From NCBI GenBank assembly GCA_944470555.2, contig OX104134.1:99628701-99692700 (forward strand): 64,000 bases of DNA, read 5' to 3'. Positions 1-9,999 of the stretch are shown here, piece by piece; position 1 is the stretch's first letter; every line of letters begins with the position of its first letter. Below the pieces are notes generated by a model. The model worked only from the letters and a program-made list of their open reading frames with translations, was not told the origin of the DNA and made no database searches. The stretch is from Heterobilharzia americana (lineage: Eukaryota > Platyhelminthes > Trematoda > Strigeidida > Schistosomatidae). Made by a program: the position numbers and the translations under genes.

Positions 1-521
1 TGGTTGATGACAAATTCTCAGTTGGGATACAGAAGCCACATCTGAGATTTGTCAACTCGCGTCATTTGTGGCGCCGGCGAGATATCCGTCTGTCTATCAA
101 AGGACGACTATACTGCTCTATAGTCCGTTGTGTCCTGTTACACGGCTGTGAGGCATGGTTGTTGGAAGTAGAAGACATGAAGCGATTACAGGGATTTGGG
201 CTCAAGAGTCTTCGTAGCATTGCTCGTGTTTGATGGAATCACCGTGTCAACAATGATGAGGTCAGGCGAAGGGTACTAGGCAAGACAGGCAAGTTGGTTG
301 ATGTGGTGTTGAACCTTAGTAAACTGAGATGGTTTAAACATGTGGTGTGAGGGCTGTGCCATCGTCTACCTCGACGTTCCATACTAGCTAGGAGGTTGGA
401 TTATGTTGGGAGGCGATTCAGGGTGACCAGACCAAGAAGTGACACCAGTCGATGAAGTCTCTTGCTGTTAGTGAGAGTCATGTGGGACGATGTGGACTGC
501 CTGGCTGGGGTCACCGAGAGG
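1..521 (+). mobile_element. RTE (SR2-type) non-LTR retroelement, 3' end fragment
   Basis: This is a broken C-terminal end of an RTE-clade reverse transcriptase polyprotein. The plus strand reads through pieces typical of schistosome RTE elements: RLYCSIVRCVLLHGCEAW (residues after the RT domain), then an SLRSIARV-like piece, and near the end SHVGRCRLPGWG-like residues at about 470-520. Several stops and frame changes interrupt it, so it is dead. The reading stops near 521, where a minus-strand fragment of the same kind of element begins. The 5' part lies outside the window. Clade assignment is by motif recognition. Confidence 0.75.
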
Positions 522-896
522 AAAGGAAACAGGAATCAACCCGTCCACAAGACCCTGCACTTTATCGTTGTCTTCACGTAGTATGACAATATCCTCTGCA
601 TACTCCAAGTCAACCAGATGACCTCCACAGAGTAGATCAATCCCTGTGAAGTGTGATGCACTGTAGGTAATGCTCATTGGTACGTCTATGATAAAGTTAA
701 ACATGAACCGTCATTGAGACCATCTCCGACTAACACCAATACTTGTCGTCAATCCAAATGGCATACATCCATAAGCACTCATCTTACCTAGAGTAGAAAG
801 TTGTCATTAGCGTTATACACATTCTCAGTAGTCGCTTCACAGACAGACAATCCCACAACACATCACGATCCGTAGAGTCAAATCCCACCTTCAGAT

Positions 897-972
<76 letters not shown>

Positions 973-1225
973 TTGGCCACTGCCTGGTAAGTAAGCAGGT
1001 AGGTAGGTAGGTATACGTATGTTTTAGAACCCGGAACAGGGTAAAAATATAATCCGTGCATCCTCCTCCAGGTCTACCTAAAACCTCACTGGTTTTCACA
1101 ACTTCACCATTCTCCAGCTCCAGTCAGGTGTCGGATAACTATGGACCTCACGATCTTCAACACAGTATTAATCAAACCAGTTCCACCATACTTGTCACAA
1201 CAACATTTCTCTTCCCTATAAAATG
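522..1225 (-). mobile_element. RTE (SR2-type) reverse transcriptase fragment, minus strand
   Basis: The minus strand encodes central RT blocks in the correct order. A GRPGGGCTDYIFTL-like block lies near 1050-1080, VDLKVGFDSTDRDVLW (RT motif with the first catalytic aspartate region) near 850-900, and LVDLEYAEDIVIL near 565-610. The last is the catalytic YADD box with the first D changed to E, so the enzyme could not work. A 66-bp AT microsatellite sits between the first two blocks. The order and spacing match one RT domain cut short at 522, where it abuts the 3' end of a plus-strand RTE copy. Stops confirm a relic. Confidence 0.75.
901..966. repeat. (AT)33 microsatellite inside an RTE fragment
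   Basis: This is an uninterrupted AT dinucleotide run of about 66 bp. It lies between two RT blocks of the minus-strand RTE fragment. The poly-IY reading frames seen here come from the repeat and are not genes. Confidence 0.97.
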
Positions 1226-1596
1226 AGGTGATCAATGAAGTACATCAGTCTGACGGCAATACCTCTGATTCCCATACACTACCCACTACCTCCGTCACCT
1301 CAATCAGCAATTTACTACCTCCACCTATGAAAACTTCACCTCCAAAACTATCACCTCCTGCTACTTTCCATCATTTCATGCTCGATACACCTTCCTCAAC
1401 TTCAAGAACAGTTGGAACACCAACGTCTATTTCCCATTCACATCAAGGCTGAATGCTATCCAACTGAAGTGTCGATGACCAACACTTCAAATGTGATTTA
1501 CAATGTTCTACTCAACGTTTCAATCCCATGTCCTTGTAGGTCACCAGCCTCCTATTCTTCCCAGTGATCATTTCACTCTCCATCGTCATCGCCTTC
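1226..1596. other. No gene recognised; Pro/Ser/Thr-rich reading frame only
   Basis: A 74-codon plus-strand frame at 1228-1452 is rich in Pro, Ser and Thr and resembles nothing I know. It is flanked by retroelement debris and is more likely decayed transposon or low-complexity DNA than a gene. Confidence 0.5.
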
Positions 1597-2383
1597 TGAA
1601 CCACGGCCTGCCTCGCCGCTTGATATCAGCTGAAGTAGGTTTGAGGTAGAAGAAGGCTCAGGATGGTCAGATTATGACATAGCACCAGTCCATAAAGTCT
1701 CTGGCTGCTGATCTCAGGCATGTAGGGAGGTGTGGACTACCAATGGCAATCCTTTTCTGTCCGATTTATGATTATATTTTCATGCATTTGCATTTTGGAC
1801 AAATATTCATATGACCGGTTCCGCATGACGAACCTATTAATTGAGCGTTGTACGTACGAGTTATGCATGTCGATCATATTGGGCATATTTCACTCAGTTG
1901 TGACTGATATAATGATGTGGCTTTCTGTTGTGATAATCCACTTAAGCTTTCCTATTTGGAACACCCATTACACGGAGATCCTATTATGTCGAACTGAAAG
2001 TGGTGCAATCAAGAGAGTGACTGAATACTTGATAATTTTAGGTTGTAGTATGCAATCCTACTACTGATTGTACATGTGTTTTATCAGCAGAAAAGTATGC
2101 CCCACTGAGTGGTAACATTTAAAAGTGTTAGAAAATCTTAGTCTTTAAAGCAATACACCCCATCGTACACTTGTATGTATATCTCCAAAAGGTTTGTCCT
2201 TATGAACACTAATAAAGCAGGAATTTAAGCCTAGTTTACTAGCCGATCCTAAGCATGGAAAGGATGGAAGGTTGGGAGTGAGGCTAGCAACCCTAACCCG
2301 GAAAATCAATCCAATCACTAAACATCCTTCAAAGCACACACACACACACACACAGAAAAATCAAAACAAACTTATTCCTCACT
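1597..2383 (+). repeat. Left arm segment A, with an RTE 3'-end fragment
   Basis: This is the left copy of segment A. Its first 150 bases carry the tail of an RTE-type polyprotein, with residues like KSLAADLRHVGRCGLP near 1695-1745. The remaining 600 bases are AT-rich. They contain an open frame (1732-2067) with hydrophobic stretches that I do not recognise. The inverted copy of this frame is shortened and mutated, which argues against a functional protein. Confidence 0.7.
2335..2354. repeat. (CA)n microsatellite
   Basis: A run of about ten CA units near the end of left arm A. The matching place in the right arm (around 6070) has only a short, interrupted version, so the array changed length after the inverted duplication. 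Confidence 0.9.
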
Positions 2384-4548
2384 GGAATTGGAGAGAAGAA
2401 ATGATGCCCGGTTGGTGAAAGCCTTCGGGAAGCCAATCCGCCAATGTGTCTTCTCTTCTCTCGGTGAAAGCAAAGTAAGCATAAGAACATGCAATGTCCA
2501 CACCATGTTTGAAGCTCACTGGCAAGCCTGCCTGCCCAGATTGACAAAGAGATGAGAAGATATGGCATAGAAGTGGTAGGAATCTGTGAAAGCAGATGGA
2601 ACAAAAGTGGACTCTCTAAACTGTCAACTGCAGAGACAATAATCTACTCCGATATTCTCATCCAGACCACAACCACGAGCACAGCACACTGAGTTTTCCA
2701 GTGGCTATCATGACTATCATGGATATCATACAATGCTACTCACCTACACTACAAATAATGTAGATCAAGAGAAGAAGGAAGAATTCCACAGACAGCTGCA
2801 ATCAGTAATCCACAAAACCACACACCGAATAACGACTTCAAAATTCATTCTAATGGGCAACATCAATGCCAAACTGGTAGTGGACAACACAGGAAGAGAA
2901 CCAATCATGGGTCGACAGGCACTCAATGAAATGAATGACAACAGAGAACTGTTTGCAGACTCCTGCGCATTCAACAATTTGGTGATTGGAGGCGAGGCAG
3001 TGTCTACAAACACAAGCATATTCACAAGGCAACAACATGCACTTCACCAGACACCAGGACACACTACACTAAAAATCAAATCGACTTCATCTCAATCTCA
3101 AGAAAGTGAAGATGCACTCAGCCTACTGGACACAACATCAGATCAAGAAGGGGAGAAGATGTAGGTGGTTCACACCACTGGCCACCTACTGCAAGGAACC
3201 TACCTCCAAAATCAAGTTGAAAGCCTCTTCCAAAGAAGTTGGTGATGATCGACCACAGTTCAAGTTGAACAACCACCCAGAACAGATACTGAACTGAACT
3301 GAAGGACAAAACTACAAACGACATCTTCATGTCAGTCAGCCATCACAACAAAATAAGAGACATTCAGCAACATCCTTGAAGGAACCTGCTTGGAAGAACA
3401 CTGGAAATCTTTGAAAGGGATGTGGAAAGAAACCTGCATAACCGTACTAGGAAGCAAGAGGAAACAAAACAAGGATTGTATAGATGTCAACGGACACATG
3501 AAAGCTGATGGAGGAGGGAGAGGAAGATGGTGAAGGAGAAGATGAACCAGTGCAGTCCAGCGCAGTTCAGTTCAGTTCAGGGATAAACAACGAAAAGAGG
3601 AACTGACTACAACTCTTGAATCGACCACCACCACCTGCAAATCATCCAGAAATACCAACAGCAAAGCAAACCAGCAACACAACTATCCGTCAACATAACG
3701 ACTCCGATAAAAGCAGAAGTGAAGTCGTCAACGCCATTAAGCTGCCGAAATCCGGGAAACTAGCAGGACCAGATGGAATTCCTCCACAACCACTAAAAAC
3801 ACACACAGACAACAGCATGCGACATGCTCACACCACTACTGCAGAAGGTTTGCAAGGAACGAGGGAAAGGTACATGCAGATTGATTGGAAAAACGACTAC
3901 CTTGTAAAACTAAACTACCGAAGAAGGGAGACCTAATCCTTTGCAATAACTGACGTCGAATCATCCTCCTGTCCCTCCCTGTACACCACAAGTGAGCAAA
4001 ATATTATGCCAAATCATCCTGGAGAGGCTAAAAGATGTACTGGATTCAAAATTACGACTGGAACAGATTGGGTGGCTGGATTCAGGAAGAGAAAATCATG
4101 TGTGGATCAAATTGTAACGTTATGCTTCGCATCATCATAGAACAGAGTATAGAATGACAGTCAAATGGATCTTTAGCTCAACATCATCGACTTTGATAAG
4201 GCCTTCGATCGAGGCGTCGACCGAGAAGTAATTTGGCAACTGCTGCTTCAATACTACGGTTTTAGTGCCACAAACCTCTATCAACCTCATTCAACAACTA
4301 TATGAAGATGCCATATGCCAAGTTATCCACAATGGAAAGCTGAGTGACACCATTGAAGTGAAGACAGGAGTAAGACGAGGTTGCCACCTACTACTATCAC
4401 CGATCATCTTGCTGATTGTGGTCGAGTGGAGTGGACTGGATCATGCAACAGATAGCTGTGAGGAGCGAGAAGATGGTCATACGCTGTTTGACCGGTGAAA
4501 AGACCTTCGAAGATTTGGATTTCACCAACGATGATGATTTATGTCTTC
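2384..4548 (+). mobile_element. TAA-tailed EN/RT non-LTR retroelement, plus-strand copy, truncated and dead
   Basis: This is a decayed copy of the schistosome endonuclease/reverse-transcriptase element. In order: APE-type endonuclease remnants from about 2490, including FILMGNINAKL with DNTGREPIMGRQ (2850-2910) and FNNLVIGG (2970-2990), which belong to the family's endonuclease core; a spacer; the RT entry block KSGKLAGPDGIPPQ near 3745-3790; IDFDKAFDR near 4185-4210; and KTGVRRGC near 4355-4385. The YADD box is replaced by FTNDDD-like residues near 4525. Multiple stops and frameshifts make it inactive. It ends abruptly at 4548, where the inverted duplication turns over. Two copies of the element face each other around the centre. 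Confidence 0.85.
3550..3581. repeat. Short GTTCA/CAGTC tandem repeat
   Basis: A few 5-bp units (GTTCA with variants) repeat head to tail inside the retroelement spacer. It looks like local replication slippage. Confidence 0.7.
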
Positions 4549-4611
4549 CCCAGCGTAGACAGACAAAAGTGTCGATCGCCTTTACTACTTCGGACCATTA
4601 CCAACCTTACA

Positions 4612-6036
4612 TATTATTATTATTTTTTCCTTGAGTTCCTAGTGGAACATAGGGTTTCAGTAGCACGTTGGCATTTCACTCTCTTCTCTGCAGTCGTTTC
4701 AACTTGACTCCACGACTGCCAACAAGTTTTCATTTCTCCCCACACCATCTCCTCCATGTCACCCTCAGCTGGGACGCCCAACTGGTTGTTTCCCATTCGG
4801 CCTCCACTCGACAGTCTAGCCTCAGCTGGCAGGTGATGTCCCGATCGATCTTCTCACTGTATGTCCAATCCAATCCAATCGATCTCCAGTTTCTCCTTCT
4901 GCATATGTGTTGGGCGATAGATTGTTGGTTGGTTAGCAGGCCAGAGTGAGTTCTTTGTTCCTTATTCTTATTATACTGGCCATCTGATCTTTAGAATCGA
5001 GCCAGCGTAGGAGGCTGTTGATGAATGTCTGCAGTTTGTTGGAAATGCCTTTTCGTGACACGCCAAGTTTCTGAACCATATAGAAGCACTGACTTGACTG
5101 AATTGGTGTTGAAAATCCCGATTTTGTTCTTTGTCTTGAGTGAAGTAGATCTCCACACTGATTTCAGGTTAATGAAAGCCTGTCTTACTGTCTTTCCGAT
5201 CCTGGTTTTGACATCCTCGTCTGTGCCGCCGCCACCTGTAGTAGAAACGATCCTACATAGGTAGGTAGTTAGGTGAAAGAGGCTACTTCCTTTAGGTTTC
5301 TCCCGTTAATGGCGATTGGTGCCTGTTGCTGATGTTGTTGTTGTTGTTATTGGGTATCTTCACCAACTGTGTCTTCTCTACGTTCACCTGAAATCAGTCC
5401 CGTCTTCGCTGCCCTGGCTCTTCTGTTAGTTTTCACCTGTAGATCTTCGAGTTTGTGTGACAAGACACTAGACATAAATAATCATCGTTGGTGAAATCCA
5501 AATCTTCGAAGGTCTTTTCACCGGTCAAACAGCGTATGACCATCTTCTCGCTCCTCACAGCTATCTGTTGCATGACCCAGTCCACTCCACTCGACCACAA
5601 TCAGCAAGATGATCGGTGATAGTAGTAGGTGGCAACCTTGTCTTACTCCTGTCTTCACTTCAATGGTGTCACTCAGCTTTCCATTGTGGATAACTTGGCA
5701 TATGGCATCTTCATATAGTTGTTGAATGAGGTTGATAGAGGTTTGTGGCACTAAAACCGTAGTATTGAAGCAGCAGTTGCCAAATTACTTCTCGGTCGAC
5801 GCCTCGATCGAAGGCCTTATCAAAGTCGATGATGTTGAGCTAAAGATCCATTTGACTGTCATTCTATACTCTGTTCTATGATGATGCGAAGCATAACGTT
5901 ACAATTTGATCCACACATGATTTTCTCTTCCTGAATCCAGCCACCCAATCTGTTCCAGTCGTAATTTGAATCCAGTACATCTTTTAGCCTCTCCAGGATG
6001 ATTTGGCATAATATTTTGCTCACTTGTGGTGGACAG
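4612..6036 (-). mobile_element. TAA-tailed EN/RT non-LTR retroelement, minus-strand copy with 3' end
   Basis: This minus-strand copy starts at 6036 with the RT fingers/palm (KTGVRQGC near 5630-5650) and runs to the true 3' end at about 4612. There a TTATTATTATT stretch is the complement of the TAA tail. Between these lie C-terminal blocks typical of the family: a CLRRWLDSK-like region near 4985-5020, GRRMGNNQLGVPAEGDMEEM (near 4755-4800), and the ATETLCSTRNSRK-like end (4625-4660). Endonuclease and early RT are missing because the 1.6-kb segment present in the plus-strand copy is deleted here. Stops are frequent, so it is inactive. Confidence 0.85.
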
Positions 6037-6809
6037 CGAGGAATAAGTTTGTTTTGATTTTTATATTTCCTGTGTGCTTTGAAGGATGTTTAGTGATTGG
6101 ATTGATTTTCCGGGTTAGGGTTGCTAGCCTCACTCCCAACCTTCCATCCTTTCCATGCTTAGGATCGGCTAGTAAACTAGGCTTAAATTCCTGCTATTAG
6201 TGTTCATAAGGACAAACCTTTTGGAGATATACATACAAGTGTACGATGGGTGTATTGCTTTAAAGACTAAGATTTTCTAACACTTTTAAATGTTACCACT
6301 CAGTGGGGCATACTTTTCTGCTGATAAAACACATGTACAATCAGTAGTAGGATTGCATACTACAACCTAAAATTATCAAGTATTCAGTCACTCTCTTGAT
6401 TGCACCACTTTCAGTTCGACATAATAGGATCTCCGTGTAATGGGTGTTCCAAATAGGAAAGCTTAAGTGGATTATCACAACAGAAAAGCCACATCATTAT
6501 ATCAGTCACAACTAAGTGAAATATGCCCAATATGATCGACATGCATAACTCGTACAAACGCTCAATTAATAGGTTCGTCATGCGGAACCGGTCATATGAA
6601 TATTTGTCCAAAATGCAAATGCATGAAAATATAATCATAAAATCGCGACAAAAAGGATTGCATTGGTAGTCCACGCCTCCCTACATGCCTGAGATCAGCA
6701 GCCAGAGACTTTATGGACTGGTGCTATGTCATAATCTGACCATCCTGAGCCTTCTTCTACCTCAAACCTACTTCAGCTGATATCAAGCGGCGAGGCAGGC
6801 GGTGGTTCA
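6036..6809 (-). repeat. Right arm segment A' of the inverted duplication
   Basis: Reverse complement of 1597-2383 with point differences and a shorter CA tract. It joins directly to the RT fragment at 6036, marking the deletion junction. Confidence 0.85.
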
Positions 6810-6895
6810 GGAGGCGGAACACATCCAGACCACCTCAATCGCTGAAGGGTTATCACCTAATTGACCGACTTACCCGTCTTGCCTAGTATCATGTG
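6640..6895 (-). mobile_element. RTE (SR2-type) C-terminal fragment, minus strand
   Basis: Read on the minus strand, 6895 to 6640 gives ILGKTGKSVN, LQRLRWSG, then SLAADLRHVGR-like residues, in the order found at the end of RTE polyproteins. It extends about 85 bases beyond the right arm and so preserves a little more of the element than the left copy. Stops are present. Confidence 0.65.
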
Positions 6896-7467
6896 GCTTA
6901 TATCAAAATCGGCCACGCAGTGGTTCAAGCGTACGTGAGCAACTCTGCGAAATGACTTGATGAGTTCTAGGAGGTTAGCTAGCAGTGAAATTTTGGGAGG
7001 TTAGTGCCCACAAGCCTCTTAATCCGCTGCATCTGCAGATACATATAGGAGTCCCACAGAAATGCAACGGCTGACAACCAGTAGTCTGAGCGTCGATCGA
7101 GTACCCTTCGGGTTGATCTTGAAGAGGATGAAATCCATGCTTCTGTCCTTCAAGAAAGAGCGTTTTTCCTCTCTGAACATCTTAGATTATTTACACATTC
7201 CCTTGACCAAGCATTTCGTCTTAACTTTGGAAGTTAGGTCATTTGAAAACTATGTTAAAGGGAAATCAACAAAGCAACCCAACGAACTACAGATATGTGA
7301 CTCTTATCCATGGCCTTCAAATTGAGCCTTCCACGGTGTGGGCAAGCGGGAAGTGGCAACCACCCACACGCTTCGAGTAGTACACAACACCCAATCAGAC
7401 ATAACCTATCCTCTCGAACTCTGTCTCCTCCTTAACCTCGACCTCCTGATATGGATATCAAGCCTGT

Positions 7468-7470
<3 letters not shown>
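6896..7470. other. No gene recognised
   Basis: An 87-codon plus-strand frame (7062-7325) has no motif I know and no clear splice sites. Nothing else stands out before the TA array. Confidence 0.5.

Positions 7471-7471
<1 letters not shown>

Positions 7472-7516
<45 letters not shown>
7472..7516. repeat. (TA)n microsatellite at a retroelement truncation point
   Basis: About 22 TA units, immediately upstream of the truncated 3' fragment of a TAA-tailed retroelement. The IYIY reading frame here is the repeat itself. Confidence 0.97.
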
Positions 7517-7517
<1 letters not shown>

Positions 7518-7522
<5 letters not shown>

Positions 7523-8174
7523 CCGTCAACGGGATACTTAAAGGAAGTAACCTCCTTCACTTATCTAGGAAGCACTGTTTCAACTACACGCAGGACGGAC
7601 GAGGATGTCTAAGTCAGAATCAGAAAAAAAAGACAGGCATCATTAGCCTGAAACCAGTGTGCAGATCTTATACACTCCTCTCAGCATGTCGAACAACATC
7701 CAGATTTTCAACACCAACGTCAAATCAGTGCTCCTGTATGGTTCAGAGACTTGGCGCGTCACGAAAGGGATTTCCAATAAACTACAGACACTCATCAACA
7801 ACTGCCACCTACGCTGGCTCGTTACTGAAGATCAGATGGCCAGAATAATCAAAATAAGCAACAAGGAGCTCTGGGAACGAACCAACCAAGAACCTATCAC
7901 GCAACAAATATGCACTGGAAGGAAGTGGAGATAGATTGGGCATGCACTGAGAAGGCGACTGAGGACATCACGCGTCAGACCAGTCCCTCGAGTGGAACCC
8001 CCATGGGAAGCGACGAGTTGGACGTCCGAGCTGAGGGTGACATGGAGGAGGTCGTGCGAGGAAGAAATGAGAGCTTGTGGGCTGTCGTGGAGCCAGGTTG
8101 AAAAGATCTCAGAGAACAGAGTTCACTGGAGACGTGCTACTGAAGCCCTATGTTCCACTAGGAACCCAAGGGAC

Positions 8175-8206
<32 letters not shown>

Positions 8207-8208
8207 TA
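7518..8208 (+). mobile_element. TAA-tailed EN/RT retroelement, 5'-truncated 3' end
   Basis: Plus-strand residues follow the family order: VTSFTYLGSTVSTT (7545-7590), FNTNVKSVLLYGSETWRVTK (about 7706-7770), a KELWERTNQ block near 7860-7890, and the region ending CSTRNPRD-like at 8150-8175, followed by the TAA tail. The 5' end is cut at the TA microsatellite, as is common for non-LTR insertions. Frameshifts break it into several frames. Confidence 0.85.
8177..8208 (+). repeat. (TAA)n tail of the retroelement
   Basis: About ten TAA units directly follow the retroelement 3' end. This is the terminal simple repeat characteristic of the family, also seen inverted at about 4612-4626 and near 63835. 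Confidence 0.95.
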
Positions 8209-9999
8209 TGTAGGCATTTCACCATAACGAATCATAAATCTGCCAATTTTCATAAGCACAAAGTCTCAGATTAGTTATATTCTTAGTACAGGCACTAATA
8301 AGTGATGCCATTGAATGCAATCTAATCACCCAAGGTAGTCAGACACACCAAGTTGAATCTGTCACCACGAAACCATTCACTTACAATACCCCACATCTTT
8401 CGAGTGAACATAGGGAAACTAATATTTTCCAACTCTCACGTCTAGGTGATTGAACTTTAAAATTCACGTTTTAGAAATAGAGAACGATGGAGTTTTTGTG
8501 CACTGCATCTGTCTTAATGAAATGTGTTATTTGTGAGTTCGAATTGTCTGCTTCTACTCATTAGTGAGTGCATTCAACCAGAAAATGTGTTAATATTCTT
8601 AACTTTTGAAGTATGAATAAAATAAGCATGAGCATCCTAGAAATCTACGCTCTTCATAATTGGACCACTCTCTACAAAAAATAATCAGGATAAAGACACG
8701 GAAGAACGTTGCTAATTGTAATGGCCCTATTTATCTTTTACCAGACACAACACGCACCTATCATGAATTAGAAATATATGAATGCGTATCTAACTGAAGC
8801 GAGAGTACTCACTGTAAATTATTGAACAGAAACCTCACGTTATAGTCAGACAGACTCCCAAGGTCACTTGACTATTTGCATGTTCCACAAACTAAGACTG
8901 AAGGTCAATTTTACCTTCAACTAACAAGCACCCTCACTTTCCACTATGGTAGCTTTAGTAATGCTTCCATTTGACATTCATTTTACATGGAAGAAATTCG
9001 GAGTGAAATAAACAAAGGATTTCATCTTGATATAGCACGAAACATGTAATGTATGCGTTCAGAAGGAATTCGAGCAGCCTCTTTCATCATCTCAGTCATC
9101 TTTTTCGCTTATCTGTAAAAACATCACCCTTTCTCACTCATTTCACAAGCTTTTGCTGTTTAGCCGTTTTGCCCTTCCTTCTCTTGTCTGTATTTACTGT
9201 CAACAGTTGACTACTTCCCACAATAATTCGTTTTCTCTTTTTCTCTTGCTAATTACTATTGCACAAACTATCCGTTATACAACATCCAGTTTAGAGTTTC
9301 ATAAATTTAACCACGTAGTTATCCCATACTTTAGCTGGTTTTACTTACCTTGATTAGTTATCACTTTCGTGATCCCTCGAGATTAACTGCCAATCATAAG
9401 ACAACTATCACCACTGGACTGGTATGAAATACAATCAGAATACTATGTATGACAGTAGCACCATTGGCCGGGAACTAATTGAAAAGAGATATTTCTTCCC
9501 TTATACTGTTTGTTTTCAAAATGTTTGTATTTCCAATCTTCTATTCAACACCCCCATCAGTAATTCGATAGAGGGAACTTATAGTTTTTAAGATCTTATC
9601 TCTAGGTCTCGAGGCCAGGTTCTTTTTGCTCCTTAATATTCCCTCAGTAGTTGAAGAGGTCTTTCCAGTCAACCTACGTATATCTTTCTAGGTAGTGATC
9701 CTCTATATAAAGGTAATCTTTTGTAAACTGTAAGTTGAAACAGCGATAAAAAAATTAAGCTTTTGCAATTCCTGTACTTCCAGGCGCCTGTATTTGAGTA
9801 ACAAACGTTTATTTTAGAAGTAGTGTGAGATACAGGGCGAGCAGGGAATGTGAAGACAGGAGCAAAAGGTGCTTGAGGAAAACAAGTGTTGCCGGCAATA
9901 TGGAGAAGGGGGGATCTTATTGCAAATACTAGTGTTGGGTAACACAGAGATGGATGAACATAAGTCCAGTTGCTACCTGCAAATGTTAAAGGTAAACCA
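8209..9999. other. AT-rich DNA without a recognisable gene
   Basis: Long AT-rich stretch with frequent stops in all frames. A 113-codon minus-strand frame (9669-10010) continues out of the 3' end of the CR1 element and is probably its trailer or chance. I see no promoter, RNA gene or conserved motif. Confidence 0.5.

Larger units (their letters stand above)
1597..6809. repeat. Asymmetric inverted duplication built on non-LTR retroelements
   Basis: Segment 1597-2383 recurs inverted at 6036-6809, and segment 3980-4548 recurs inverted at 5468-6036. In the right arm the two are directly joined, whereas the left arm has an extra 1.6 kb (2384-3979) between them. The arm pairs keep coordinate sums of 8406 and 10016, so the offset difference equals the missing 1.6 kb. 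The centre (4549-5467) is the 3' half of the minus-strand retroelement. The simplest reading is an inverted duplication followed by a 1.6-kb deletion in the right arm. Arms differ at scattered bases, for example VRRGC against VRQGC in the RT block. Confidence 0.85.

Noticed and set aside
784..1099. Minus-strand frames with long IYIYIY runs
   Set aside because: They are translations of the AT microsatellite; only the RT pieces on either side are meaningful.
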